Origin: UBA2705 sp963977105
Lineage (GTDB): Bacteria > Pseudomonadota > Alphaproteobacteria > Micavibrionales > Micavibrionaceae
Length of the DNA: 64,000 nucleotides
NCBI GenBank assembly: GCA_963977105.1
Contig: CAXBNI010000003.1
Span: 124,001-188,000, forward strand
Reading direction: 5' to 3'
How positions within the stretch are numbered: the first letter of the stretch is position 1; each line of letters opens with the position of its first letter. The position numbers were made by a program, and so were the translations under genes. The notes beneath the pieces were generated by a model. It was not told the DNA's origin. It did not search any database and saw only the letters and a program-made list of their open reading frames with translations. Shown here in pieces: positions 7,842 through 15,267 of the stretch.

Positions 7842-9779
7842 TTATTCTGAGCTAAGGGCGACGACCGGATCCAAATGGGCGGCTTTACGGGCTGGTAAAT
7901 AGCCAAATAACAACCCCGTTCCAACGGCACAGCAAAAGGCTAAAATAGCTGGCGCCGCTGTAAAGGCGACTTTCACCCCCAATACGGATAATATGCCCCC
8001 TGTGCTAAACCCTAAAATCACGCCGATAATACCGCCAATGGTACACACAACCGCGGCTTCCGTGTTGAATTGCAGCAAAATATCGCCGCGCCGCGCCCCT
8101 GTGGCCATGCGAATGCCAATTTCTCTTGTGCGCTCGACCACGCTCACCAACATAATGTTCATAACGCCAATGCCGCCGACCAGAAGCGAAATAGCCGCCA
8201 CCGCCCCCAGCAAGATCGTTAAGGTGTTTTGTGTCTCGGTCGCCATTTCAAGATAAGAGGTCGAGTTACGTACCGAGAAATCTACGCTCTGATGACGGGC
8301 AGTTAACAGCGCCGTGATATCTTGTTCTGTCTGGTTTATCTGTTCGACATCATCGACTTTAATCGTAATACCGCTCAGATAATTTGATCCAAAGACCCGT
8401 ACAAGCCCTGTCGTATAGGGCAGCCAAGCAGTATCATCTTGATCCCCGCCCCAAGGCGCTGAGCCTTTGGATTCCATCACACCAATGATTTCAAAGGGGA
8501 TGTTGCCGACTAAAATATATTCACCGATAGGGTCTTCATCAAAAGGGAAGAAGGTTTCAGCGACTGTCGTGCCAATGACGACGACCGTGGCATAGGAACT
8601 TACATCCTCCTCAGTAAAGAATACTCCGCTTTTCACGGCCCAATCACGCGCTTGCGGAAAAGCCGCACTGACCCCTTCAACACTGACGGAATTATCTATA
8701 TTATCAAGGCGCAATGTTTTATTGCCGCTTCGTATCGGGATGATAGAAGACACATTATCAATTTGTTCCGTAATCGCCTTGGCATCATCAGGGATTAATG
8801 TCGCTAACGCGCCGCCACCGCGTCCCATACCGGGCGCGCCGGGGCGCACATTTAAAAGATTTGTACCCATGGCGCTAATCTGATTTAGGACATTTTGTTT
8901 GCTGCCCTCGCCAATGGAAAGCATGGTGATAACAGCCGCCACGCCGATAACAATGCCCAATAATGTCAGCGCGGTGCGAAATATATTCGCGTGTAGTGAG
9001 CGCAAAGACATTTTCACAGATTCCATTAATCCAATCGCCAAATTAGCCGACACATCATCGTCCTGTGCAAGCTCTATGGGCGCAGCGTGTTTGTTTGGTG
9101 GGTCATCGCGCACGATTTTTCCGTCCTCAAGACGGATTTGTCTTTGCGCATGGTTGGCCACATCTTCTTCATGGGTAATGATAATAATGGTACGGCCTTT
9201 TTTGTGAAGCTCGCTTAAAAGCGCCATAACGTCTTCACTGCTTTTACTGTCTAACGCGCCCGTTGGTTCGTCGGCCAATATTACAGGTGGATCGTTCATG
9301 AGAGCGCGAGCAACGGCAACGCGCTGTTGCTGACCGCCAGAGAGCTCATTGGGGCGATGATGGCCACGATCGCCAAGCCCAAGGTCAGCCAGAAGTTGGC
9401 GCGCACGGCTTTTGCGATCCCGCGCGGGCATACCTGCATAGAGTGCGGGGATTTCAACATTTTCTTCGGCATTGGCCGTATTTAAAAGATTATAGCGCTG
9501 AAAAATGAAACCAAAAGTATCACGGCGTAAGCCTGCGAGGTCATCGGCGCGTAAAACAGATACATCTTGGCCAGAGACCTCATAAGTCCCGTCTGTCGCA
9601 CGATCAAGCATACCGATAATATTCATCATCGTCGATTTACCCGAGCCCGATTGCCCCATAATCGCAACAAATTCACCGGGGTATATTTCTAAGCTTACAT
9701 CATCCAAAGCCTTAACAGCGGCTTCGCCTTGGCCGAAAACACGGCGAATATTGGAAAGTTTTATAAGTGGTTGTGTCAT
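7842..9779 (-). CDS. macB: MacB-like ABC exporter (ATPase plus permease)
   Basis: A fused ATPase-permease of 645 residues, the usual MacB size. The N-terminal ATPase has Walker A GQSGSGKST (residues 42-50), signature LSGGQQQRVAVARAL (about 146-160) and Walker B VILADEP. Then come a first membrane helix, a large periplasmic MacB_PCD domain and three C-terminal helices with the FtsX-type motif ERTREIGIRMATGARRGDI. The chosen start is the ATG at 9779 (MTQPLIKLS), ten bases after the macA stop and preceded by AAGGA; an in-frame ATG at 9827 would overlap macA by 38 bases. MacB powers export of macrolides, peptides or lipopeptides through MacA and an outer-membrane channel in other bacteria. Confidence 0.93.
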   Translation of the reverse strand: MTQPLIKLSNIRRVFGQGEAAVKALDDVSLEIYPGEFVAIMGQSGSGKSTMMNIIGMLDRATDGTYEVSGQDVSVLRADDLAGLRRDTFGFIFQRYNLLNTANAEENVEIPALYAGMPARDRKSRARQLLADLGLGDRGHHRPNELSGGQQQRVAVARALMNDPPVILADEPTGALDSKSSEDVMALLSELHKKGRTIIIITHEEDVANHAQRQIRLEDGKIVRDDPPNKHAAPIELAQDDDVSANLAIGLMESVKMSLRSLHANIFRTALTLLGIVIGVAAVITMLSIGEGSKQNVLNQISAMGTNLLNVRPGAPGMGRGGGALATLIPDDAKAITEQIDNVSSIIPIRSGNKTLRLDNIDNSVSVEGVSAAFPQARDWAVKSGVFFTEEDVSSYATVVVIGTTVAETFFPFDEDPIGEYILVGNIPFEIIGVMESKGSAPWGGDQDDTAWLPYTTGLVRVFGSNYLSGITIKVDDVEQINQTEQDITALLTARHQSVDFSVRNSTSYLEMATETQNTLTILLGAVAAISLLVGGIGVMNIMLVSVVERTREIGIRMATGARRGDILLQFNTEAAVVCTIGGIIGVILGFSTGGILSVLGVKVAFTAAPAILAFCCAVGTGLLFGYLPARKAAHLDPVVALSSE

Positions 9780-9789
9780 GTTGTGTTCC

Positions 9790-10956
9790 TTATAGGCGCA
9801 TTTGTGGTGTGCGCTTTGGTCTTTCACCAGTGGATTTTGCTTTACTGGTTGGCAAGATTTTTTCTCCTGCCTCTAGCCCCGATGCTACCGCGGCTTGCGC
9901 TCTGTCAGACAGGCTGATGATTACGACGCGCACTTCTGGGCCTGAGGGCGTCATGACATGCACTTGATAAGCTTGGCCTTGATCTGTGCCTTTATCCTTT
10001 AAACGGCGCCCTAAAGCGCTCGCTGGAATGATGGGGACGTCTTTGGCACTGGCCAGAACAAAAAACATCTGGGTCGTCATACCCGGCAATAGTGATAAAT
10101 CTGTGTTATCGACATCAACCAAAACATTATAAAGCACGACATCATTAATCTCTTCTGGGGTCGGCAGAATTTGACGTACCGCGCCTTTCCAACGACGATC
10201 ACCTGACCCTAATGTTGTGAAATACATGGGGGTTTCTTGTGCAAGCTTCATTACATCAGCTTCTGCGACTTCGGCTTTCGCCGTCATAATGTTGAGGTTC
10301 GCCACTTGGACTATGGTCGGGGTGGTTTGATTGGCGTTAATTGTCTCGCCTTCTTCAACCGATTGATCCACCACTGTCCCATCCATTGGGGCGTAGATTT
10401 TGGTGTAATTTAAATTGGTTTGGTCTTCATCAAGGTTAGACTGCGCTTGTTCGATTTGCGCTGCTAGAGCCATTAGGCTCGCCTTAGCAACATCGAGATC
10501 AATTTCTGCATCCTCAAAGGTTTCTTGGCTTACGGCTTTGTCTTTATATAGTCGCTCATTGCGTTCAAATTTACGCTTGGCTTGTTTAATAAGAGCTTCT
10601 TGCTGCGCTTTTTGTGCGGCGAGTATTTTGAGTTGCGCTTTGGAAGATTTTACTTGCGATTCATAAACGTCAGGATCAATTTCCGCGATTAAATCACCGG
10701 CCTTAACCAGATCACCGATTTCGACATGAAGCTTAATCACTTCACCAGAGACTTGCGCGCCGACATCAACATAATTTTTAGGCTCTAACGTCCCTTGCGC
10801 AGTGACTATTGATTGAATACTACCAATGGTAACCTCAATGGCATTATCTTTAGCCGAGCCAGAAGATCGCGCTTGGTTGCCCTCATAAAATGACCATACA
10901 CCCCATACTCCAATTAAAATGATCAGGGCAGCACTTAATACAAATATCTTTTTCAT
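9790..10956 (-). CDS. macA: MacA-like periplasmic adaptor
   Basis: A 388-residue membrane-fusion protein, first gene of the MacAB-channel unit. An uncleaved-looking N-terminal helix (residues about 4-23) anchors it in the inner membrane. The biotinyl-lipoyl half-motifs (YVDVGAQVSGEVIKLHVEIG and GTVVDQSVEEGETI) flank a long coiled hairpin (about residues 95-190, rich in Ala, Gln, Lys, Glu), followed by beta-barrel and membrane-proximal domains. It would couple the MacB ATPase to the outer-membrane channel in the periplasm. The start lies 160 bases from mobile-element copy B; promoter elements were not resolved. Confidence 0.92.
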   Translation of the reverse strand: MKKIFVLSAALIILIGVWGVWSFYEGNQARSSGSAKDNAIEVTIGSIQSIVTAQGTLEPKNYVDVGAQVSGEVIKLHVEIGDLVKAGDLIAEIDPDVYESQVKSSKAQLKILAAQKAQQEALIKQAKRKFERNERLYKDKAVSQETFEDAEIDLDVAKASLMALAAQIEQAQSNLDEDQTNLNYTKIYAPMDGTVVDQSVEEGETINANQTTPTIVQVANLNIMTAKAEVAEADVMKLAQETPMYFTTLGSGDRRWKGAVRQILPTPEEINDVVLYNVLVDVDNTDLSLLPGMTTQMFFVLASAKDVPIIPASALGRRLKDKGTDQGQAYQVHVMTPSGPEVRVVIISLSDRAQAAVASGLEAGEKILPTSKAKSTGERPKRTPQMRL

Positions 10957-11115
10957 TTATCTATCTTCTCTTTGCGTGGCGGGGCATGGCTTATCGTAAT
11001 CGGCCTGATAAGAGTAATACGCTACAATCAGGAAAACCCTTCACAATTTATCATTCTTTGATGCTCATGGTGGTGCATTTTTATGTGCAAATCCGTTAAG
11101 CTGCGCCCGTCTTGC

Positions 11116-11223
11116 GGTAGTGTCGCAAAGTTTAACACTCTCTAATATAATTTGATTTTAAGGTATAATATTCTAGTCATGTAACAGGAGCTTTCAAGCT
11201 TGGTTAAGCTTTGCGACACTACC
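11116..11223. mobile_element. Complete 108-bp terminal-inverted-repeat element (copy B)
   Basis: GGTAGTGTCGCAAAG at 11116-11130 is matched by its exact complement ending at 11223, with the repeat continuing imperfectly (GTTTAAC versus GGTTAAGC). The 108-bp unit has no reading frame and so is a MITE-like, non-autonomous element. It holds GATTTTAAGGTATAAT and AGGAGCTTTC, shared with copies A and C. The ends loosely resemble IS6-family termini (GGTTCTGTTGCAAAG from memory), which is only a hint about the mobilising enzyme. No target duplication is visible. The rest of the 10957-11354 gap holds only a possible -10 (TATAAT near 11286) before the next gene. Confidence 0.85.
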
Positions 11224-11354
11224 GATTATATTCCCTAGCCTGAGCTCACGAATTCTATCTAGGGTTAAACATTCATTAATTGTTATATAATACAATGGTC
11301 GTCTGAAGAATAGAATATCATTCTAGAATAAATGAACTCAAAAGGGGAGTGTAC

Positions 11355-11702
11355 ATGAAAGCCGACTTGTTGAAGGAAATGTCTAAGGGGACCCTTATAA
11401 ACGATATGTGCCAACTGCACTATATAGAGCCAAGTAGTGTAGATAAGTTATATTTTGCGGCTGCGTACATAGCTAATGAGATGGTAAATGCTGTTAAGAG
11501 CTTTGATATACCTGTATCTTCTGACCCAGCGAAATCTATAATAAGTAAAATCGAAGACAGAAATGGTCTAAGAGGTTTGTTCTCTGCGATTCAAGACCCT
11601 AATAAGACGCCCAAAATTATTGAAGAAAATGGAGAAATTCGAGGGGAACAGATTATACGCGATACATTAATAATGGTAGAGTCGCAAAAGTTAACGATCT
11701 AA
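11355..11702 (+). CDS. Hypothetical 115-residue protein, 3' end supplied by a mobile element
   Basis: I do not recognise this protein. The ATG at 11355 follows AAAGGGGAG with good spacing; the GTG six bases upstream overlaps that ribosome site and is less likely. It reads MKADLLKEMSKGTLINDMCQ and is helical and soluble-looking, with no membrane segment or signal peptide. The last eight codons and the stop (11676-11702) lie inside the left end of mobile-element copy C, so the original C-terminus has been replaced and the gene may be a truncated remnant. Confidence 0.5.
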   Translation: MKADLLKEMSKGTLINDMCQLHYIEPSSVDKLYFAAAYIANEMVNAVKSFDIPVSSDPAKSIISKIEDRNGLRGLFSAIQDPNKTPKIIEENGEIRGEQIIRDTLIMVESQKLTI

Positions 11703-11739
11703 AACTCTATCTCATTTTAAGGTATAATGCCTCTTATCT
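11675..11739 (+). mobile_element. Partial small element (copy C, left end)
   Basis: The sequence begins GGTAGAGTCGCAAAAGTTAACG and continues with CATTTTAAGGTATAATGC (11713-11730), matching copies A and B in order and spacing. It breaks off at 11739, exactly where a second terminal repeat (start of the 11740-12695 unit) begins. The simplest reading is that the larger unit inserted into, or recombined with, this element. Confidence 0.7.
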
Positions 11740-11832
11740 GGTGGTGTCGCAAAGCCTTAGCCTGAATCCGCATAGTTACCATATGCGATATTACCACTTT
11801 ACAATTTTTTGGGGTTGTTTAGTCTTATTAGC

Positions 11833-12090
11833 ATGGCATATTTTTTCTTACTCATCGGACTTTTCTTTATTCTTGGTAACTTTTCTTCCTTCATTGGGGC
11901 TCAACTTAAGAAGACAGAATCAACATCTTTAATGCCATTAGTAGGGCCTATATGTATTACGATAGCTATTTTAATAGTTGGCTGGCCACTTTATTATATT
12001 CCACTTGCTTGGGTTTGTGACGTAGGAACTGTTGGTATAATTTATTATTATTTATCTGTTCTGATTAAAAAATGTCGAATAAAGCGATAA
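11833..12090 (+). CDS. Small polytopic membrane protein, cargo of unit D
   Basis: An 85-residue hydrophobic protein (MAYFFLLIGLFFILG) with about three membrane helices; a TTG eight codons upstream (11809) is an alternative start, and neither has a convincing ribosome site. The pattern 'LMPLVGPICITIAILI..W...YIPLAWVCDVGT' resembles a loose group of small membrane proteins seen beside toxin-immunity loci (PLIGG...LPLLLDxGS). That is a by-eye resemblance, not an identification. It is followed eight bases later by the lipoprotein-like gene in the same element. Confidence 0.55.
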   Translation: MAYFFLLIGLFFILGNFSSFIGAQLKKTESTSLMPLVGPICITIAILIVGWPLYYIPLAWVCDVGTVGIIYYYLSVLIKKCRIKR

Positions 12091-12098
12091 GTGAAGGT

Positions 12099-12620
12099 AT
12101 GAAAGATAAAAAACGAATAAAAGCCGGTATTTTGCTTCTCACCATGTGCGGGCTTCTTTCTTACTGCACCCAAATAGAAAAGCGTTATGACTATAAGTGG
12201 ACAACAGTTACTCAAGCTGGTTTGGAAATATCCGTGGCTATAGAGCCCAGCCATGAATCAAAAGTCCGCGATTATCCCAGTATTGTAGAATATAAGAGTC
12301 CTTATTGTGTAAAGCTTTGGGTGAAGAGCAATGATGTATTAGCTGACGTAGTTACACTTAAAATTGATAAGCTGACAATAGCTTCTGAAACAATAGAAAT
12401 AAACGAATTAGAAAAAACAAAGCCAAAAACATATTCAAGTAATAATGGCTACTATGTTAGAAACACGGTATGCGGAATTGCCCTTACAAAATATGAATCT
12501 GCTGTATTTCATGGATCTATTAGTTACGAAGAAAACTACATACCAATAGAGTTTAAAGTCGAAACGAACTACCGTATATGGCTAGACCCATTATATTGGT
12601 TTGATAGGTTTTCCGTATAA
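12099..12620 (+). CDS. Lipoprotein-like protein of unknown function, cargo of unit D
   Basis: A 173-residue protein from the ATG at 12099 (MKDKKRIKAGILLLTMCGLL), chosen because it gives a clean signal sequence and avoids overlap with the preceding gene; an ATG at 12072 is also in frame. The signal region ends GLLSYC, an imperfect lipobox with Tyr before Cys, so it is either lipidated or simply exported. The mature part is beta-rich, with several aromatic residues and Cys pairs (SPYCVKLW, NTVCGIA) that could form a disulphide. No family is recognised. It shares the element with a small membrane protein. Confidence 0.55.
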   Translation: MKDKKRIKAGILLLTMCGLLSYCTQIEKRYDYKWTTVTQAGLEISVAIEPSHESKVRDYPSIVEYKSPYCVKLWVKSNDVLADVVTLKIDKLTIASETIEINELEKTKPKTYSSNNGYYVRNTVCGIALTKYESAVFHGSISYEENYIPIEFKVETNYRIWLDPLYWFDRFSV

Positions 12621-12705
12621 AATTTAAAACACATAAATTTCCATAGGGCGCATTATCAAACTATTACAACCTTAGCTAAGCTTTACGACACTACCAGCAA
12701 AGCTA

Positions 12706-13332
12706 TCAGGAGCAGGTAATGCTAAACCCTATTTTAATGCAAAATATATGACACATTGCTCTCATATCCTGTAGGCTAGCCCCCGTTTTCGCATGCATAT
12801 TCATGCCATGCATGAAACAGGTAATCGTGTTGACAAACGCTTTAACGTCGGTATCAGACGGCAGCTCATTTTGCTTAACTGCACTTTGAATAAGCAAACT
12901 CATATTTTGCTCTCCGGCTTGTTTATGTTTCAATAAGAACGCTCGAATGGAGCTGTCTTCAGCGGCTAACTCGCCTATGGCATTGACAATCAAACAGCCG
13001 CGATTGCCTGCGTCTTGTGAGCGGATTGTGCAAATCTCAACGAACACTTCATATAGCAGTGCGCCAATATGCTGTCCTTCTTTATACTCCTTAAGGCGCG
13101 CCGTCGGCGATTTTTCAATATAATATGCTAAACACTCTAGGAATAACGCTTCTTTTGTTTCGAAGGTATTATAAAAGCTGGAGCGGTTCATCCCCATTTC
13201 TTTGGCAATATGATTCAGTGACAAGTTTTTATAACCCTCGCGCCAAAACATATCGGTGACGGCTTGGACAAGGTCGCTACGCGTAAAACGACTTGGCCGC
13301 CCTCTCTCTTCTCGTTGGGATTTTGCTATCAT
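12706..13332 (-). CDS. TetR/AcrR-family repressor
   Basis: A 208-residue one-component regulator. The N-terminal DNA-binding domain has the TetR helix-turn-helix (LVQAVTDMFWREGYKNLSLN, then HIAKEMGMNRSSFYNTFETK) at residues about 17-60, and a variable ligand-binding domain follows. The preferred start is the ATG at 13332 (MIAKSQREERGRP), seven bases after GAAAG; the ATG at 13338 is also possible. Longer starts up to 13395 would lie inside the palindromic operator. It is divergent from a thioredoxin-fold/RND operon whose promoter region carries a perfect palindrome, so it very probably represses that pump and itself. Ligand unknown. Confidence 0.9.
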   Translation of the reverse strand: MIAKSQREERGRPSRFTRSDLVQAVTDMFWREGYKNLSLNHIAKEMGMNRSSFYNTFETKEALFLECLAYYIEKSPTARLKEYKEGQHIGALLYEVFVEICTIRSQDAGNRGCLIVNAIGELAAEDSSIRAFLLKHKQAGEQNMSLLIQSAVKQNELPSDTDVKAFVNTITCFMHGMNMHAKTGASLQDMRAMCHIFCIKIGFSITCS

Positions 13333-13372
13333 CGCCATTCTTTCGTTTTTAATTTCAAAAATAAGCCTATCA

Positions 13373-13400
13373 TTTATTTGTACAACACTGTACAAATAAA
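13373..13400. promoter_or_regulatory. Perfect palindromic operator between tetR-like gene and RND operon
   Basis: TTTATTTGTACA (13373-13384), a 4-base centre ACAC, and TGTACAAATAAA (13389-13400) form a perfect 12-bp inverted repeat, 28 bp in all, typical for a TetR-family dimer site. A plausible plus-strand -35 (TTGTAC, 13379-13384) with a -10-like ATTATT 17 bases on overlaps it, so bound repressor would block transcription of the downstream operon. Confidence 0.8.
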
Positions 13401-13432
13401 ATTATTACATTGCAACCGAAGGATTCTAAGTT

Positions 13433-14167
13433 ATGAAACGTATATATATAGTAGTAACAAGTTTTCTACTTATGATGGGAGGGGTAATCAATATGCCCGC
13501 AAGCGCACAAGATACAGTTAATAATAAGCTTCAAGCAAAAAAGGCCACGTTTGCTCAGAAAGCAAATGCACAAAAACAGGCTGATTATGAAGAAGGTATA
13601 AAGCAAGTCCGCGCATCGGGCGTTTTAGAACGTGCGAAAACTGTTGGCGACAAGGCACCTGATTTTACGCTTTCAAATGCTGTCGGCGCAAACTTTAGCT
13701 TACAGAATGCATTAGCAAATGGTCCCGTTGTCTTGATTTGGTACCGTGGCGAATGGTGCCCTTACTGTAATATCTATTTAAATGAAGTCCAAAAACAAGC
13801 TGATGAATTTAGCCAGTATAATGCGACAATCATAGCCGTCAGCCCCGCAATGCCGAGCCAGTCATGGGGAACCCAAGACAAACAGGACCTCAAGATCCAA
13901 GTTCTCAGTGATAAAGGCAGTAAAGTCGCCGAGGAATATGGCGTTGTTTATACCCTACCCCCTAAAATTGCAGCATATTATCAACAAGCCTTTGACCTTA
14001 CGAACGTTAATGAAGATGAACGAAGCGTGTTACCTCTTTCCGCTTCATATGTGATCGATCAAAATTCTACAATTACATATGCCTACCTCAACGCCGACTA
14101 CAGAGAACGTGCAGAAATCAGTGACCTACTTCGCGCTGTAAAAAATATATCCAAGGAAAATAAGTAA
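13433..14167 (+). CDS. Exported thioredoxin-fold (AhpC/TSA-like) protein
   Basis: A 244-residue protein with a signal peptide (residues 1-26, ending ASAQ) and a peroxiredoxin-like/thioredoxin domain from about residue 72 (GDKAPDFTLSNAVG). The active-site region is WCPYC with Cys109 and Cys112, a CxxC pair instead of the TxxC of ordinary peroxiredoxins, so thiol-disulphide or peroxide chemistry in the periplasm is plausible. It is the first gene of an operon with an RND adaptor, pump and channel, and its stop overlaps the adaptor start by one base (TAATG). AAGGA precedes the ATG. An efflux operon opening with a redox protein suggests induction by an electrophile or oxidant; that part is inference. 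Confidence 0.85.
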   Translation: MKRIYIVVTSFLLMMGGVINMPASAQDTVNNKLQAKKATFAQKANAQKQADYEEGIKQVRASGVLERAKTVGDKAPDFTLSNAVGANFSLQNALANGPVVLIWYRGEWCPYCNIYLNEVQKQADEFSQYNATIIAVSPAMPSQSWGTQDKQDLKIQVLSDKGSKVAEEYGVVYTLPPKIAAYYQQAFDLTNVNEDERSVLPLSASYVIDQNSTITYAYLNADYRERAEISDLLRAVKNISKENK

Positions 14168-15264
14168 TGTATAAATACGCCCTTCTTTCTATTGCAGCAC
14201 TGACAATAACCTTACCAAACGTTGCATGCGCACAGAAAATGACCGCCACCCCAAAAGCAACGCCTGTAATTGTTGCGCCTGTTACCAAGCGTGACTTTGC
14301 GGACCAAATAGAGGCATTAGCGACAACCAAATCGAACGAAAGCGTCATCATCACGGCGGATCGTTCTGAGAAGATTGCGGCTATCTATTTTGAAGATGGG
14401 CAAGATGTTCAAAAAGGAAGTTTGCTGGTCACTTTGGATAAACGTCAGGAGGAAGCGGAACTTCGCGCCTCTGAAGCTTTAACTGCGGAGCGCCAAAGCT
14501 CGTATAACCGCGCAAAAAGCTTAAGCGGCAACAGCGCCCTGCCCAAAGCAACCTTGCAGGCACGCCTAGCAGAGCTCAAGCAGTCCCAAGCAGACACGCA
14601 GGCCATAAAAGCAGGTTTAGAAAGCTATGAAATCACCGCACCTTTTGACGGCGTCCTTGGGCTAAGGGAAGTCAGCGTCGGCACACTAGTACAGCCTGGC
14701 GATACCATCACCACGATTGATGACTTAAGCCAGATCAAAGTTGATTTCGATGTTCCTTCTGTATTCCTCACCACGTTGAAACCCGGCCTACCTATAACTG
14801 GGCGTATAGATGCCTTCGGGGACAAAGAGTTTACGGGGGTAATCAGTGCCATTAACACACGAATTGATCCCATCACCCGCACAATAAGAATCCGTGCAAT
14901 CATGCCGAATGAAGATGGCATTTTAAAACCGGGGCTGTTAATGAGCCTTAAGCTTTCAAAAAACCTACGTCAGTCATTACTGATACCTGAGGAGGCTCTT
15001 GTCAAAAGAGGCGCGGAAAACTACGTTTTTCTGATACTTCAAAACGGATCAAAACGTACTGTTCAGCAGACAAAAGTAGAGATCGGCACGCGCCAACCAG
15101 GGATAATTGAAATTATCTCCGGCTTAACAGAAGGCGATATAATCGTTAGTCACGGGCTTACGAAAGTCCGTGATGGCGGTGAAGTCACAATCAGAGCGCA
15201 AGAAGATAACGATACGCCGCTCGTGGAATTATTAAAGCAAAACCAACAGAATGACGGGAAATAA
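14167..15264 (+). CDS. RND efflux periplasmic adaptor (HlyD/AcrA family)
   Basis: A 365-residue membrane-fusion subunit with a signal sequence (residues 1-22, ending ACAQ). Biotinyl-lipoyl halves are seen at residues about 60-95 (IAAIYFEDGQDVQKGSLLVT) and 155-185 (APFDGVLGLREVSVGTLVQP), joined by a short alpha-hairpin. The beta-barrel and C-terminal domain follow (GLLMSLKL, VKRGAENYVFLI). The protein is shorter than AcrA and closer to MdtA/MexE-like adaptors. Start and stop are fused to the neighbours (TAATG before, 3-base gap after), so it is translated with the pump it links to the outer-membrane channel. Confidence 0.92.
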   Translation: MYKYALLSIAALTITLPNVACAQKMTATPKATPVIVAPVTKRDFADQIEALATTKSNESVIITADRSEKIAAIYFEDGQDVQKGSLLVTLDKRQEEAELRASEALTAERQSSYNRAKSLSGNSALPKATLQARLAELKQSQADTQAIKAGLESYEITAPFDGVLGLREVSVGTLVQPGDTITTIDDLSQIKVDFDVPSVFLTTLKPGLPITGRIDAFGDKEFTGVISAINTRIDPITRTIRIRAIMPNEDGILKPGLLMSLKLSKNLRQSLLIPEEALVKRGAENYVFLILQNGSKRTVQQTKVEIGTRQPGIIEIISGLTEGDIIVSHGLTKVRDGGEVTIRAQEDNDTPLVELLKQNQQNDGK

Positions 15265-15267
15265 TTA

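Larger units (their letters stand above)
11740..12695. mobile_element. 956-bp terminal-repeat-bounded cargo element (unit D)
   Basis: The left end at 11740 reads GGTGGTGTCGCAAAGCCTTAG. The right end at 12695, read inward on the other strand, is GGTAGTGTCGTAAAGCTTAG. These are imperfect inverted repeats of about 20 bp, clearly related to the ends of copies A, B, C and E. Inside are two plus-strand genes (11833-12090 and 12099-12620), a small membrane protein and a lipoprotein-like protein, but no transposase. It would need an enzyme supplied in trans. No flanking target duplication was recognised. The unit ends ten bases from the 3' end of the tetR-like gene. Confidence 0.6.

Noticed and set aside
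13264..13521. Plus-strand frame across the tetR-like gene start and the operator
   Set aside because: It covers the palindrome and both divergent gene starts; the TetR and redoxin reading frames explain the region.
14118..14354. Minus-strand frame at the redoxin/adaptor junction
   Set aside because: It lies antisense to the tightly overlapping redoxin and adaptor genes and has no ribosome site.
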